Below, in pieces: positions 11,633 to 23,710 of a DNA stretch of 64,000 nucleotides (position 1 is the stretch's first letter; each line of letters starts with the position of its first letter). A program made the translations under genes and the position numbers. The stretch lies in assembly GCA_034440635.1 (NCBI GenBank), contig JAOTON010001528.1, forward strand, positions 65,001-129,000, in the 5' to 3' direction. Origin of the DNA: Lepas anatifera. Lineage: Eukaryota > Arthropoda > Thecostraca > Lepadidae. The notes beneath the pieces were generated by a model that saw only the letters and a program-made list of their open reading frames with translations, was not told the DNA's origin and did no database searches.

Positions 11633-11873
11633 ATGCGGATCCAGGGTTTCTGATCGGGAGGAGGGGGGCACATGGCCGGAGGAGGGGCTTTGTCTGGACC
11701 AAGGAGCGCCATCTGTGCTGCAAAACCTATCGGGTGGGCGGCAAATCCTATTGCGGGTTGTCGATGCTCGAATCCTGGGAGGGAGGAGGGGGTGGCAAGT
11801 GACATTTCAGGTGGTGCCATTGACCTTTCAGGATGGCGCCGTGACCATTTCAGGGGGCGCTGAGGGTCAATTC
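11633..11873 (+). mobile_element. short interspersed element, two-copy family with 33,975-34,215
   Basis: The segment begins GCGGATCCAGGGTTTCTGAT and contains AGGTGGTGCCATTGACCTTT and CCGTGACCATTTCAGGGGGC. Each of these blocks is found, in the same order, on the minus strand of 33,975-34,215. The GGATCCAGG end is typical of MITE-like elements here. There is no ORF. Confidence 0.6.
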
Positions 11874-12611
11874 CTGACTGAGCTACGTTAACTAAATTTT
11901 AAACAAGAGAAGAAGACAAACGTCGATCTGGGCTCGGCATTTTTGCGCATAATTTTCTGGGTCAATTTTATTATCATGCTCTCTACTGTACGTTTTTTTT
12001 AGGAAGAGTTGTCAAAGAAAGGAATCGTAGTTCCAGAAGCGTTAATGGAATAAAAAACTTCTGGGCTTATATTTACTTTGGAAGCCAGTGATAAACCGAA
12101 CGGAAAATATAGACATGATGACCAAAATATAGATCGAAAATAGACAACAATGCAAAGAGGTTATATTGTTGACCTTGGTGTATAAAAATAGAAGTGCTTG
12201 TAAGCAGTCAGAGTTTGTGGTGCATTGAGCATTGAGCTTGTAGCATTGATTGTAGTTCAGAACTGTGAAGTTATGGTGCTTTATTGCGCTACCGAGCCCA
12301 TTATATACTGCACCCAGGTGTAAAGGCCGGCAGACGACAGCACTGCTTCGATTGGGTCCGAGTGACCGCGTTCTTACTTCAACTCTAGTACGTCCGACGC
12401 GTCTACCTTTTCGGCGTCGAGTCTGTGCCCTAGTGGACTGGCTGAAATAATATAAATTGTCGCCGTGTGCGGGAAATGATATTTCCAATTTTCTTAGCAG
12501 TGACGAAGCATAATATCACGGCTTGCTTTATGTAATGACGTGGTGCGGTTTTGAGCCATGTCATGTGAAGTCTCGCCAATGATGATACATTACCCTGTCA
12601 GTGATGATCCG

Positions 12612-12772
12612 TTGTCGGTGAGGGCGCCGACATCAGTGGTAGTGTCACAGCCGGTCCTCCCATTACGGAGTTGTCGGGGTGACGTTTCGGTGAGGACGTC
12701 GACATCAGTGGTAGTGTCACAGCCGGTCCTCCCACTACGGAGTTGTCTGGGTGACGTCGTCGGTGAGAGCGC
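12612..12772. repeat. 72-bp tandem repeat, about 2.2 units
   Basis: CATCAGTGGTAGTGTCACAG with CCGGTCCTCCCAYTACGGAG is present at 12,631 and again at 12,703, a 72-bp period. A partial third unit ends GGTGAGAGCGCCG. Confidence 0.88.
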
Positions 12773-14531
12773 CGTCTGATGGTGGCATGACCGACAGGAC
12801 CTGCGGTCTCACGGCCGTCAGGGCTGGAAATCTGTCTCGCGTGCACGATACCCGACCGTGAGCATTAGCCGAATGAAGAGGACCCTACTGTCTCCATGCC
12901 AGAAACGGACGTGCTGAATACACAGGCGCGCCATCGCGGGGTGTGTTTTAGCAATAGTCGATACTGCACTATGGCCGAGGCTTCATTACGTCTGGTTTGT
13001 GTCCTACTCTAATTACAATGCTATATTATGTTCCATTACCCACCTTGTGGTATCGCAGTTTTATGTCAGCTTCATACCGCTTTGGTCTTAGCCATCATAG
13101 CTGGTAGCGGTTCTTAGCCAGATATGATTATCTTCACCGATCGTCCTGAGAAGGATTTTGTGACTGTGGAAAATTGCTCATGTGCCTGACTTCGAGCCAG
13201 GAGCCAAGATCCTAGAATCCCTTGGAGTCATTGCTAGAGATAAAGGAAAATACTAACATGACATCAGACCCAGAAAAAATGTTCAAAGCACCCTTGCCAG
13301 TCGAAAACAATACTGATGTTGTATCTGACGGTCACAAATTTACCGCGACCTCTAGGTACCCAGTGTGTGTGTGTGTTTTTTTTTACTTGGTGCGTGATAA
13401 CGCAGCAATGCCGAATTTAAGGAGTGCCACCTTATGTCTTTATTCTGGCCAATCACGATAGCTGCCTGTAGCGCAACATGTTCAGCAGCCACTGCTGCAC
13501 CTCTCAAGACCGCTCCCTCTCTACACCACAGACCGCTCCCATAATTTTTCGCTTGGAGAAACTCGTGTAGCTGGGCCGGAAATTAACACACCATACCGCT
13601 AACTAACCAGCATGCAGTATCTATCGCGTGGGCCTTCGTGCCGCCTCATATTAGCCACTTCATCACATCAGCTCGTGCGCCGCCTTTTTGTCCTGTGTCA
13701 CCTGAAATAGAATGTTGTTGAGAGAAAGCCGGGCGGATGACCCATCGCCTGCTGCCTCGCGCCGTCACGTACCGGTACTTGATTAGGCGCCAGTGCTCTC
13801 GCCACTGAGGGCGCCCAATAACGGAAGGCGAGCTGTTCGACGCTATCTCGTGCCGCTGGTAAACAGCGTGACGGTGAAGAACGTGCATATCGGTGCGGTC
13901 ATGTCAGCTGTACGCAAAGGCAGTGTTACCAGCTATAGAAGCTACCACAACACGGAGCCAGGCTGAAATCGGAAGGTTAAGCATTAGCATGGTGGAGGAA
14001 AAAGAAATGAAGCACAGGGAGCTGCCATTCTTTCCCCGTGTCTGTACATCATCAGCCACGCGCACCGAGCATATATGCAGAACTTTATTATGCTTTTAGT
14101 CTAAAAAAATCATGGATAAAGGGGACAGTAGAATTGTCGTTACCGAGTTAATGCTATAGCAGTACACTGTTAAATGAACTGTAGGAATCCCGTGCGATTA
14201 TCATTTTATGACATCTTTGCATTGGATTGCTAACTGGAGAGAAACCGCCGTTAAGTCCTTCTTAGAACCAGCTGCATAATTGAATCATTTCTTGGAGCTG
14301 TCGTATGGGCTTGGGACAGGGAGTGAATCACCGCCGTTGTTCCTTGCACGTGCACTTGTCTGCCTGCTTCGGACGTTTCACTTTCGCTCATTGATTTTAA
14401 CATGGGGTTAAAGTGGCGCTGGTCACGCGACAGAGTGCCCCGGGATAGGTCAGTAAAATAGTACCATTAATGAAATGTGTTACCTCCTACCGTTACTGTC
14501 GTAATTCTGTTGATGTGGCTGTTTTATTCCA

Positions 14532-14695
14532 GTTTCCACCAGTGTGGTGGCGGAAGGTCCAGATTTAAGGGGAGGAGGGGCACCACGAATTTTTCAGCCC
14601 ATTTCTTTCCAGTCAACGTCATTGGGTTAGTGTTAAAATTTTGCATTTAAGGGGGGCACGGTACCTCGCTGCCCCTATTTCCGCCGCCTATGTTT
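14532..14695 (+). mobile_element. short interspersed element, two-copy family with 26,230-26,380
   Basis: Blocks GCCCATTTCTTTCCAGTCAA, GGGTTAGTGTTAAAATTTTG and CATTTAAGGGGGGCACGG recur, slightly changed, at 26,230-26,380. The ends GGTGGCGGAAGG and TTTCCGCCGCC are near inverse complements, as in a MITE. There is no ORF. Confidence 0.6.
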
Positions 14696-16975
14696 TCCAC
14701 CCTCTACCTGCTTCTCCAGTATATATCTGTATTTATCTCAACATCAGAACCAATCTTTGTCCCTGTGGTACTGACCTGATCTGGAAGCTCTATCACAAAG
14801 CCCGCCACCGTATCGCGCGGGACTGTATCAGGACCGAAAATGTACTGCTGTAACGGAATCTCTGCGCAGTCGAACCAGCTTTTTCCCAAAAAAAGCCTGC
14901 CTGTAATCAGCCTCAGCCCAGAGAGGTTTTCGGATGCGGGAGCGGGCACGCAGCGTATTGTTACTCCCGGTGGAGAGTGGTCGCCATTAGCCCGGCCGCC
15001 GGGATCAGGCTTCGGCCGATACAACCGTCCGATAAATGGCTTCATTATTGTCCGGCCTGCCCCGGGGGCCGCGGCCGGCCGCGGAGACCAGGTCACGCCG
15101 CATAAAAACGACAGGACATATTTTCGACGTGCCGTAACTGCTGTCATCAGTCCGCGGAGAGGCACAGAGATGACGGCCAGTGCGTGATATTCCGGTTTGA
15201 AGAGGGACGGGGAAGTCACTCCCCACTGGGTATTGACTAACATCTTTGTTGTTCTGTCCCTGATGCTGGTGATATTCTATCTTCGGACCAGAATATGTTC
15301 TCTCTCTCCTCGGGCTAGCCCGGAACCGGTCCACGGCCCGGTCACCTATCAAGTCCGCGGGGCATCCGTCAACGACACCAAACCATTCCTGAGAAATGGT
15401 CCGTCAAATCCGAGTTAGCCGCCACAATCGAACCCCGCAGCCAATCTGCGCTGTGTCAGTCCCAGAAACCTTCTCTCCCTTCACTTCTCTATACTCATGC
15501 ATATGCATGCGGACTTTCTTCCGGTGCCACACGTCCGCCCTCTAGGCGACGTCAGGCGATAACCGGGCTGCGTCGTCGCCTCTCGCGCTGCCGCGGCGCA
15601 CCCTCCAGTCTCGGCATCGTTAGAAAGCCGGCGGATGGGAGCGGCGGCGACGGGTCGACTGATGTGACCCGGCGTGACCCCGGGCGGCGGTGTGACCTGG
15701 CGTCTCATCGCCCATTCGCCGCCTCGGCGGAAGCAGGTCAGGCGGACGATGCGCCGACTGGGGGCGGACAGGGGCGGGGACGGAACACAACAGGAAGCGG
15801 CGCGACCGGCAAAACGGCGGCTACAAATCATCAAATTATATCGCTGACGTTTTATGCATGAGGGTATCGGCGATCTGAGAGGAATGCCAGATCGTTCCAG
15901 CGTGGTAGCGGACCCGACAGAGAGATGGCGGTCAGGTCAGAGGGGTCACCCGTGTGTTCCGCATCGAGGTGGATGCCCCGGGCTGCTTCTGACCATAATT
16001 CATTGAGCTTGTAACGAACGTTTTCTAAATGAAGTTTGAGCTTCATTGAAGATTAAGAGCCTTCGACTGAGGCACTCGGATTTGCATGTGGTTTGTATGC
16101 ACCAACCATACCCACTTCACCGAGACAAACTCCACCTACCATTACAGGACTTGAAAAACAAAATTGACTTGGATGATGCCGGCATTTGCTGCTGAAGAAT
16201 GCATGTCTACACACGATCAATGTATCCTAATCCTTTCTCTCTGGTCTAACAGTGGGTATCTGGCAATGCTGGGTATTCAGCTTTCCACAGTTTTCCCTGT
16301 CTCCTTCCGCCAACTTCCGGATCAAATGGCATGTCATACACCGCCCCCGGGGCCATGCATTGAATGCTCCGTTGCGACAATACAGCACGGGGTCAGCCCG
16401 AAGGTCTTGTCTGAATGCTTCTGAGTGCGCCTTTGCCGTTTTTTCGTTTGTTGCGAGACAGTCGGCTTGCGGAAGTGGCAGAGAAACGTGACGCAGAAGT
16501 ACACTGTAGAAGTGACGCAGAGGTACACAGTATCGGAACACTGTGCTGCCCCAGCCACACAGCACAGCCCTACACAATACACGGACGTGTGCTCTTCGGA
16601 ACTCAACGGACGTGAAAGTGTACTAACGGAAGTCGAGAGGAATTAAGAAAGCTCCGGTGTCACAGTCAGAGAGAGCACACACACAGCGGAGTGGCAGTTG
16701 AGCGGCGGGCGAAAATGCGCGCGCCGTCGTTAGATGGCGCGCCTGCGGTCGTTGCGTGGCGCGGCGGCGGCAGTTTCCCGCCGCTGCCGGCGGGTCACGG
16801 GTCGCCGTTACCCGGGTTCATTGTTGACCTCACCGGTGACACATGGGGCCTGTGGCGGCTGCCGCCGGTGACCCCGAGTTCACTGGAGCATGCCCAGTCC
16901 CACACACTGTCACGAGACAGCTTCAGGGTGCTCGGGGATGCCTCTAGTGTTCTTTCAGGCGGATGGGATCCGTTG

Positions 16976-17430
16976 ATGTCCCATCACTCGAATTGGTTCC
17001 GTTAATATCCTGTCAGTTGGATGGGCTCCGTTGACAGTCTGTCAATGGGCTGGACTCCGTTGACAGTCTGTCGATGGGATGGACTCCGTTGACAGTCTGT
17101 CAATGGGATGGACTCCGTTGACAGCCTGTCCATGGGATGGACTCCGTTGACAGTCTGTCAATGGGATGGACTCCGTTGACAGTCTGTCGATGGGATGGAC
17201 TCCGTTGACAGTCTGTCAATGGGATGGACTCCGTTGACAGTCTGTCAATGGGATGGACTCGTTGATGTCATGATGCTCCGTTGATGTCATGATGCTCCGT
17301 TGATGTCCTGTTCATTGAATGGGTTCCGTTGCCAGACTATCGGTCAGATGGACTCCGTTCATATCCTGCTGCTCCGTTGATGTCTTGTGAGTCGAGTGGG
17401 CTCCGTTGACAGCCGGTCGGTTCAATGAGC
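16976..17430. repeat. 29-bp minisatellite with degenerate edges
   Basis: The core unit is GTTGACAGTCTGTCAATGGG plus ATGGACTCC, with clean 29-bp spacing from 17,030 to about 17,260. After that come shorter units of the type GTTGATGTCATGATGCTCC (19 bp), then diverged 29-bp-like units. There is no coding potential. Confidence 0.9.
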
Positions 17431-20400
17431 TCCTTTGATGTCCCATCAGCTCGCGGGCGCCACTCGGCGCAGATGAGCACCGTTGAGCGGCGTGCCACCG
17501 CGCTTTCGTCCATGACGGATGGCCGCCGCGGAACGTTTGCAGCTTTCTGACGGGAGCAGGACTGGCACACCGTCAGTGACGGATCAGTCTATTGAGCAGG
17601 AGCTCCATCAGAAGGTTCTGCGGGCGGCCGACGCTACTCCGCTGGGGACAAAGGTGACCCCGGGCCCACCACCAGGCACTCAGTGACGTGAACATAAGCC
17701 CCACCACCTCCTACAAGGACACCGCCAACCATTGCCCGCTGATTTCGCCGTGCTGAATGACGAATGAAGGACGCTGACTCCAACTTCTTTGAGAACACCT
17801 AGAATGCGACGATCATCGGCGTCGCCGAGACCTGTCAGCTCGGCTGGGCGCTCCCCACTCCCCCACGGAGAGACTTTGTATGCGGTGAACCGCGACACGT
17901 GCCCGTCACGGTTTTTAAACGGCCGTCCGAGTGACAGAGTGCCGATGCATCTTCATCGCCGCGCCGGCTTCCTGTTGTGTGCGGAACTGATGGGTTTTTG
18001 CCAAGGTCGCGGCGCGCCGCCGCTGTCGACGCTCTGGGTGATGACTGGACGACGATGACGGCGCGGCTGGGGTTGGAGACGGGCGCCCTGCGCTGCTCCT
18101 GGACGGCGCTGCAGTGAACGCCCGCTGACTCCGGCCAGAAGAGGAGCAACTCCCGATGGCAGTGGTGGTGATTCTACAAGCCGCAGCGGAAGAGGGTGCT
18201 TTCTCCGGTGTGTGCTACAAGTATGCTGACATGGCGGTGCATGATTACCTACCTTTGGTGGTGTGCAAGCAATCGGAGATTCACAAGTGCACCCTTGAGA
18301 GTGGAGCAAAAATTATCACCTTTAACACGAAATGGGCACGAAAGAAGGGTGAGCATGCGACCCACGGGTACATGTCCACTCTCTATACCCTCCCCTTCCC
18401 CTCGCTTATCGAAACATCAGACAGCAGGTCCGAAAAACCGAAAATTTGCACCCCCGGTGCTAACTGCCGTTGAGGTTCCCAGGATTGTGGCTGGCAGTTC
18501 CGCAGTCTTTTCTTCTACTGCTTACACCCTAGGGCTTAAGATAAATTTCGAAGGAACCTTCCATGTGAAACAACTTTACCCTCGCTGGCTGGAAGGAGCT
18601 ATTACGGGGTGTTTGGGCCAGGTAATACCTACTAAATATGTAATGCTCAGATTGTCCCTGTGGTAATAGAACAGACCTAGCTCGGCGGGGCGTTGATTTG
18701 TGGGGATAAATTTTTGGGGATGCTCACATTTCGATCAATTTCATTAACTAGCATATCTATTTAAAGGGAATGTATAATATATGATGTTTTGGTAAGACTT
18801 CCCTTAGGTCTGCTGAAGCGTATAAAATCGATTTAATGCTGTTAGAATAGAAAATGGGACAATTCAAAGCATATTTTAACACTGGTTAGGTACTTCGATA
18901 TTTCATGGTGGGCACCCTGGCGCCCCCCCCAAAGAGATATAAATTCATGCCCCTGATCTTGAGGCAAAACTCGGGAGCAAAAGATGTGGCAAAGATAAAA
19001 AGGGCTTCATTGGTTATCATGCTGCACAATCTTGAGCCGTCATAGAGAATCTTGAGAAAGATTTCGATTATTTCATAATGAGTCCTTTTATCTTGTCCAT
19101 TAAAGATTAAAGCACGTTTTCACGCTTAACGCTTTGCTTCATTAGGTACGTTCTCCAGCAAGGCAAATTGCGACCTTTGAAATTTTATTTCACTGAGAAT
19201 CATTGCTCTGCACTGACTGGGTCGACATTATGACCTGGAGTGACCCCGCCCCCGAAGTATCTGATTTGTCGGCCTGAAGAAACCGAGATAACCTCAGCGT
19301 ACGCTGTGATGGAGCACGTAACATGGAGTCTGCTGGCGGGCAAGTCACGCAAGGGTGCCGATCAACGGGAACCAGAATCGTGTGGGCATCATTTAGCTGA
19401 AGCATGCGTGCTTACTGAAGAGCAGCGTACACAGCACTCTTCACTGGCGATGACGAAACAATTAAAAACTGTATTTAAACGTGTGGCATTGTTCTTGTTG
19501 CGTGCTTGTTACGGTCCAGCTGGCTTAGCACCAGCTGTTTGGCGCCCGCGGCGCCTCAGATCGCGGTGACCCCGCCATAACCTCCAGCCGTTCTGCGTGT
19601 CCATCGCCGCGGGGTGCGGCGTGGGTCGAAACGAGAGCAGAGGTCGCGACCCGACCGCGCGCGCTGTGGGGCGCCTGAAAGGCCCGGGGTTGGCCAGCTG
19701 CCGGTTCACCGGCATGTGTGCTGACCTCCTGTGAGCCCGTCAGTCCGTGAAGTTGATGGACGTCCCAGAGCGCGAGAAAGTGCACACCACTTGCTCGCAG
19801 TGCATGTTTTGATAAGTGCCTTCTGTTGGCGCGGATCTGCCGGGAGAAAGGCATTGACCTCCGAAACTGGCATTGACCCGTGAAACTGCGAACCATCCGA
19901 TTGTCGTTAAGAAATGATGAAATACTATTGTGGTCTGTTGATCTGGGTAATTGGTCGGCTCAAAATACTTTGGCCTTATAGTTGTCCATCGGCTTTCCCG
20001 CACAAATTTACGGGTACTAAATCTGCCTTCACTTAGATAAATTGCACTAGCCATAGCACCGGGATGGCCTGGACCAGTCCACTCCACCACCGAAGTAGGC
20101 TCACGTAAACTCACGCCCCGGCCTGTGCTCACTGCCCTGGCAGAACACACAACGGCCAGGTTTGGCGCAGGAGCCACTGCCGCGGCGGGCGGCTGCGCTG
20201 GGCTCAGGCGTGGCGGAAACGCCGCCGTGTGTGTCGCAGGGGCAGCCACCGTGTCTTCGGCGGAATAACCACTTCATGGCGGAGTCGCCTCCCTCCACTG
20301 TCGACGTTCCCAGCCGGCGACGTCGCACCTGACCGCGCGTTTCTCCGGTTCAGAGACTGTCCCCTGACCGCGTGTGTCTCTGGACTAGAGATTGTCCCCT

Positions 20401-23400
20401 GTCCGTGTGTGTCTCCGGTCCAGAGACTGTCCCCTGACCGCGTGTGTCTCTGGACTAGAGATTGTCCCCTGTCCGTGTGTGTCTCCGGTCCAGAGACTTT
20501 CCCTGTCCACGCGTGTCTCCGGTTCAGAGATTGTCCCCTGACCGCGTGTGTCTCCGGTCCAGAGATTGTCCCCTGACCGCGTGTGTCTCCGGTCCAGAGA
20601 TTGTCTCCTGTCCGCGTGTGTCTCTGGTCCAGAGACCGTGCCCTGACCGCGTGTCTCCGGTCCAGAAACTATCCACCGGAGGGACCAACACGCAGGAGCG
20701 TGTGCCGAACAGCGCAAAATCCAGCGCTTTGGAATGTCGGATGACGGATGGAAAAACGACCACGTCGGATGTGGCATATAGCAGCCTCCAAACAAAGGCT
20801 TTAGTTCAAATGAGATAACGTGGGGGAAGTGAGAATTTTTTTCGCTAGGGGAAGTGCAAAAACGACTTACTCGTGTTAGGCTTCTGCTTTGAAGCACATC
20901 CGGGACTTATACTTATAGAACATAATTGTCCGGTAGATCCGGCTGTGACCTTGCCTTTGTGCTAAGTAAAAGAAATCGGTCATTGTCCTTTCCTCCTTTT
21001 CTAGTCTTAAGCGACCTTTGTGAGGCCGCGTTTTGAAAGTGCTAGCTCATCAGAAGCGCACGTAATTGTTTTGGTAGGGCCATTGCGGAAGCTGGCAGAT
21101 AAATAGAGCGACTTCTCGTTGAAGATTGCAGAGCAATCACATCTGATGGGAACTGCGTAAGGCCATTGTGTTGAAGCGAAGACACAAACAGTTGCTACGA
21201 TTGATGTTTTGTACTTCAAACAACCGGGTCTGACTGTTATGATCACTTGGTGCCCGCTTCTGTTGGCATCCTAGCGGCTGACCTCCGCATGATCATCCGT
21301 TCCCCGGGCTCGTCTTCAGTCGCTACCGTGATCTCGGGCAAGGACGCCTGCCGAGGGTCCGTGGGATGACTGTCATTGTTGGATAACAATGGTCTCGTTG
21401 CCGCGTGATAACGATGGCCGTCTGTTTGCAGGCAGCAGGCGAAGCGACAGCTGAGGACGACCAACGCCGGACAAAGCACAGATGGCGCACTAAAAACGCC
21501 ACCAGTACACCCGCTGGCGACAGCGCTCCCGAAACTCGCTGACGGATGGTCACAAAGCCGGCGATAACATGATGACTGAGGTGAGGCGGGCAACTTCTGT
21601 GGCATTGGTTTCGTCAGGCTTATGTGGGAACGGTCGAATGTGAGGCCGCCGAGGATGTCATGTCCGCGGTCTCGGTTGCGCGGCCTCTCCGAGTCATTGC
21701 GCTCTGTCCCGATTTGGCTGAGGCAGCTGTTGGGAAATGTGCTTAGCGGTGTAGGTGGCGGGAGCGAGGCAAAAAGGACGGTTATCCGGCCATCGTGGCC
21801 GCCGTCCGGGCGCCGTCCCCGTGTGCTGTCTGTGGCGACACTCTGGATAACAGCTGGACCATCTGGGCCGTCCGTCTGCGCCGCCTCCGCCCACAGCTGT
21901 AGTGACCGCTCGCCCCACCACTTTCACCCTCATTAGAGGCCGAGTGAGCTGCCTCGACCTCTGCTGACCTTCTCATCTTCTTGCTATCCCCTAATTGCAG
22001 CCGTTGTAAGCTCAGTTACAATCTGTTTACACTGAGCGTGCATTTTTCGGCGCTCCTCTCCGCCGCCCGTGGCCCAGTGGCGTTTGCGGATAGCCGCTAG
22101 GGAACATGTCGAGGTTGCCTCGCGGACTGCGGCACTGTTGTGCAAAGTGCGTGGTCTGGTGAACGCACGTGGGTTCTTTTGTCCGGCCGCACATGAAAAC
22201 CGCGGGGGGTGCTCATTGCACGATGGAAGAGTTAAGAACAGTGCCTTCCCCGCGGTGATGATTCCCCGCGGCGGTGATGATGAAATACAGGCCGTGGTCC
22301 GCACTGTGCGAGGTCCTGATATAGACGTAGCGCATGTTGCCTCTCGTAACGCATACAGAGCTGCACTGTTGTCCCTCGACGCCTTATCATTATTACCTTG
22401 AAGTTACTCCAGAATCATGTCTTCTCTCTGAGGCGTTTTCTACATGATGGCTTCTAATGATCGCCTGCTCACGTTGGAGATGCCTGTGGCGTGCACTAAT
22501 ACATACCCCTCGCCAGGTGTTGTCACATCAAATTGGAGAGCCGTCGTCGGCACTGACAAGTCGATTATAGCATTTCCTGCTACGCCTTAACGCAGCTCGA
22601 AAGAGAAGAAGCGTCACTAGGTATCGGAAAAAGACAATGAAGAACCAACGAGTAATAGACCCAAGTGAGCAAACCTAGCATCGTTTGCCATTTTGGACCG
22701 AAGTCGTAGGCGCACTGAAGCAATTGTGGAGTCTTATCTCTCCTTCCTGAACTGTTGAAGCCCTGTTGGTTCAAGCTGATGAAAAAGAAAACATTGCAGT
22801 AGTCATTCGCATATCTTTTTATGTCCCTTCTAAGCGAAAATAGTGTCTTAATGTTTTCCGAAGCCGTTAATGAAGTACAATTTGATGTTCCTGAAATTTG
22901 ATTATTGTATACTTTAGTTTCTATACTACCTTGAAATGTGTAGGCCGGGTGGATAGATGGGACAAGCATGTCCATCTATTTCTTGAAGAGCCCGAAGTGC
23001 CATTTAAACCTCTTCTCAGAAACAAGTCGGTAAAAGACAAAAGTTTCGGAGTTGGCCTATACAGATAGCCGTTCTTATTGTCGATTACTGAATTAAGTGG
23101 CTCCCTTTATGTTTCTTCACAGCCCTGTACCTATTAGGTATGTACTGTATGGTTGCTATTAAGTTTACTATTCTCATCAATCCGTGTATCATTTTTAACT
23201 TTCAAATTCCTTTGACTGCAGAGATCAGGGCAGAAAACGTTATGGAAGAAAGTGCGGCTGATATTCCCTTGTTATTAACAGAAATATATACAACGTATTC
23301 TTTTGAGTGTATGGGATCTTCGAATTATCCTTAAATTCATGCATCCAGTTACGTTGATTTGCTCGCGAGGCAAGTCCGTTAAATTTAGAACCCCTTGTGT

Positions 23401-23479
23401 CCGCAAAAGGGAGGCTTCTCCTGCCCCGGACTCATGATATTTGCTTATTGTTCCGCCCAATCCATTACTATGATACAGA
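17431..23479. other. intergenic or long-intron DNA
   Basis: Besides the 35-bp minisatellite there is a possible repeat fragment at 18,905-18,960 (GTGGGCACCCTGGCGCCCCC) that resembles the GC-rich ends of the MITE-like elements. No exon was identified. Confidence 0.5.
20335..20668. repeat. 35-bp minisatellite, about 9.5 units
   Basis: The unit is CGTGTGTCTCCGGTCCAGAG followed by ATTGTCCCCTGACCG. Early units alternate between a 'tccggtccagagactg' and a 'tctggactagagattg' form, giving a 70-bp higher-order period. Confidence 0.92.
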
Positions 23480-23710
23480 CCTAAGCATCGCCGCCGGAAA
23501 AAAGTGGGGGAGGGCAGCCAAACTTCAACCTGATGCTGACAAAAAACTTTCCATGATAGGACCAAAAAGTGTTCAAATTTGGGCTCCTCCTTGCGTTCCG
23601 CATCGGCTCATTATGAAAAATGTCGGCTTTTCTCTCATTTTGACTGAGATCAGGAAATTTTTGCCAAAGAGTGGGGGCAGGCCCCCTGGCCCCCTTTTCC
23701 GTCGCCTATG
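23480..23710 (-). mobile_element. MITE-like element, GCATAGGCG family
   Basis: Read on the minus strand it starts CATAGGCGACGGAAAAGG and continues through GGCAAAAATTTCCTGATCTC and GGAGGAGCCCAAATTTGAAC to an imperfect inverted end, TTTTTCCGGCGGCGATG. The 8-bp sequence GATACAGA lies next to both ends (23,472-23,479 and 23,711-23,718). This would suit a hAT-type insertion if a few bases at the left end are counted as element. The same interior blocks recur at 9,988 and 63,844. Confidence 0.65.

Larger units (their letters stand above)
11874..16975. other. intergenic or long-intron DNA
   Basis: Contains the 72-bp repeat near 12,612 and the element at 14,532-14,695. A minus-strand ORF at 14,704-15,243 (179 codons) and other short ORFs are unrecognised. 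Short TG and T runs lie near 13,360. Confidence 0.5.
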
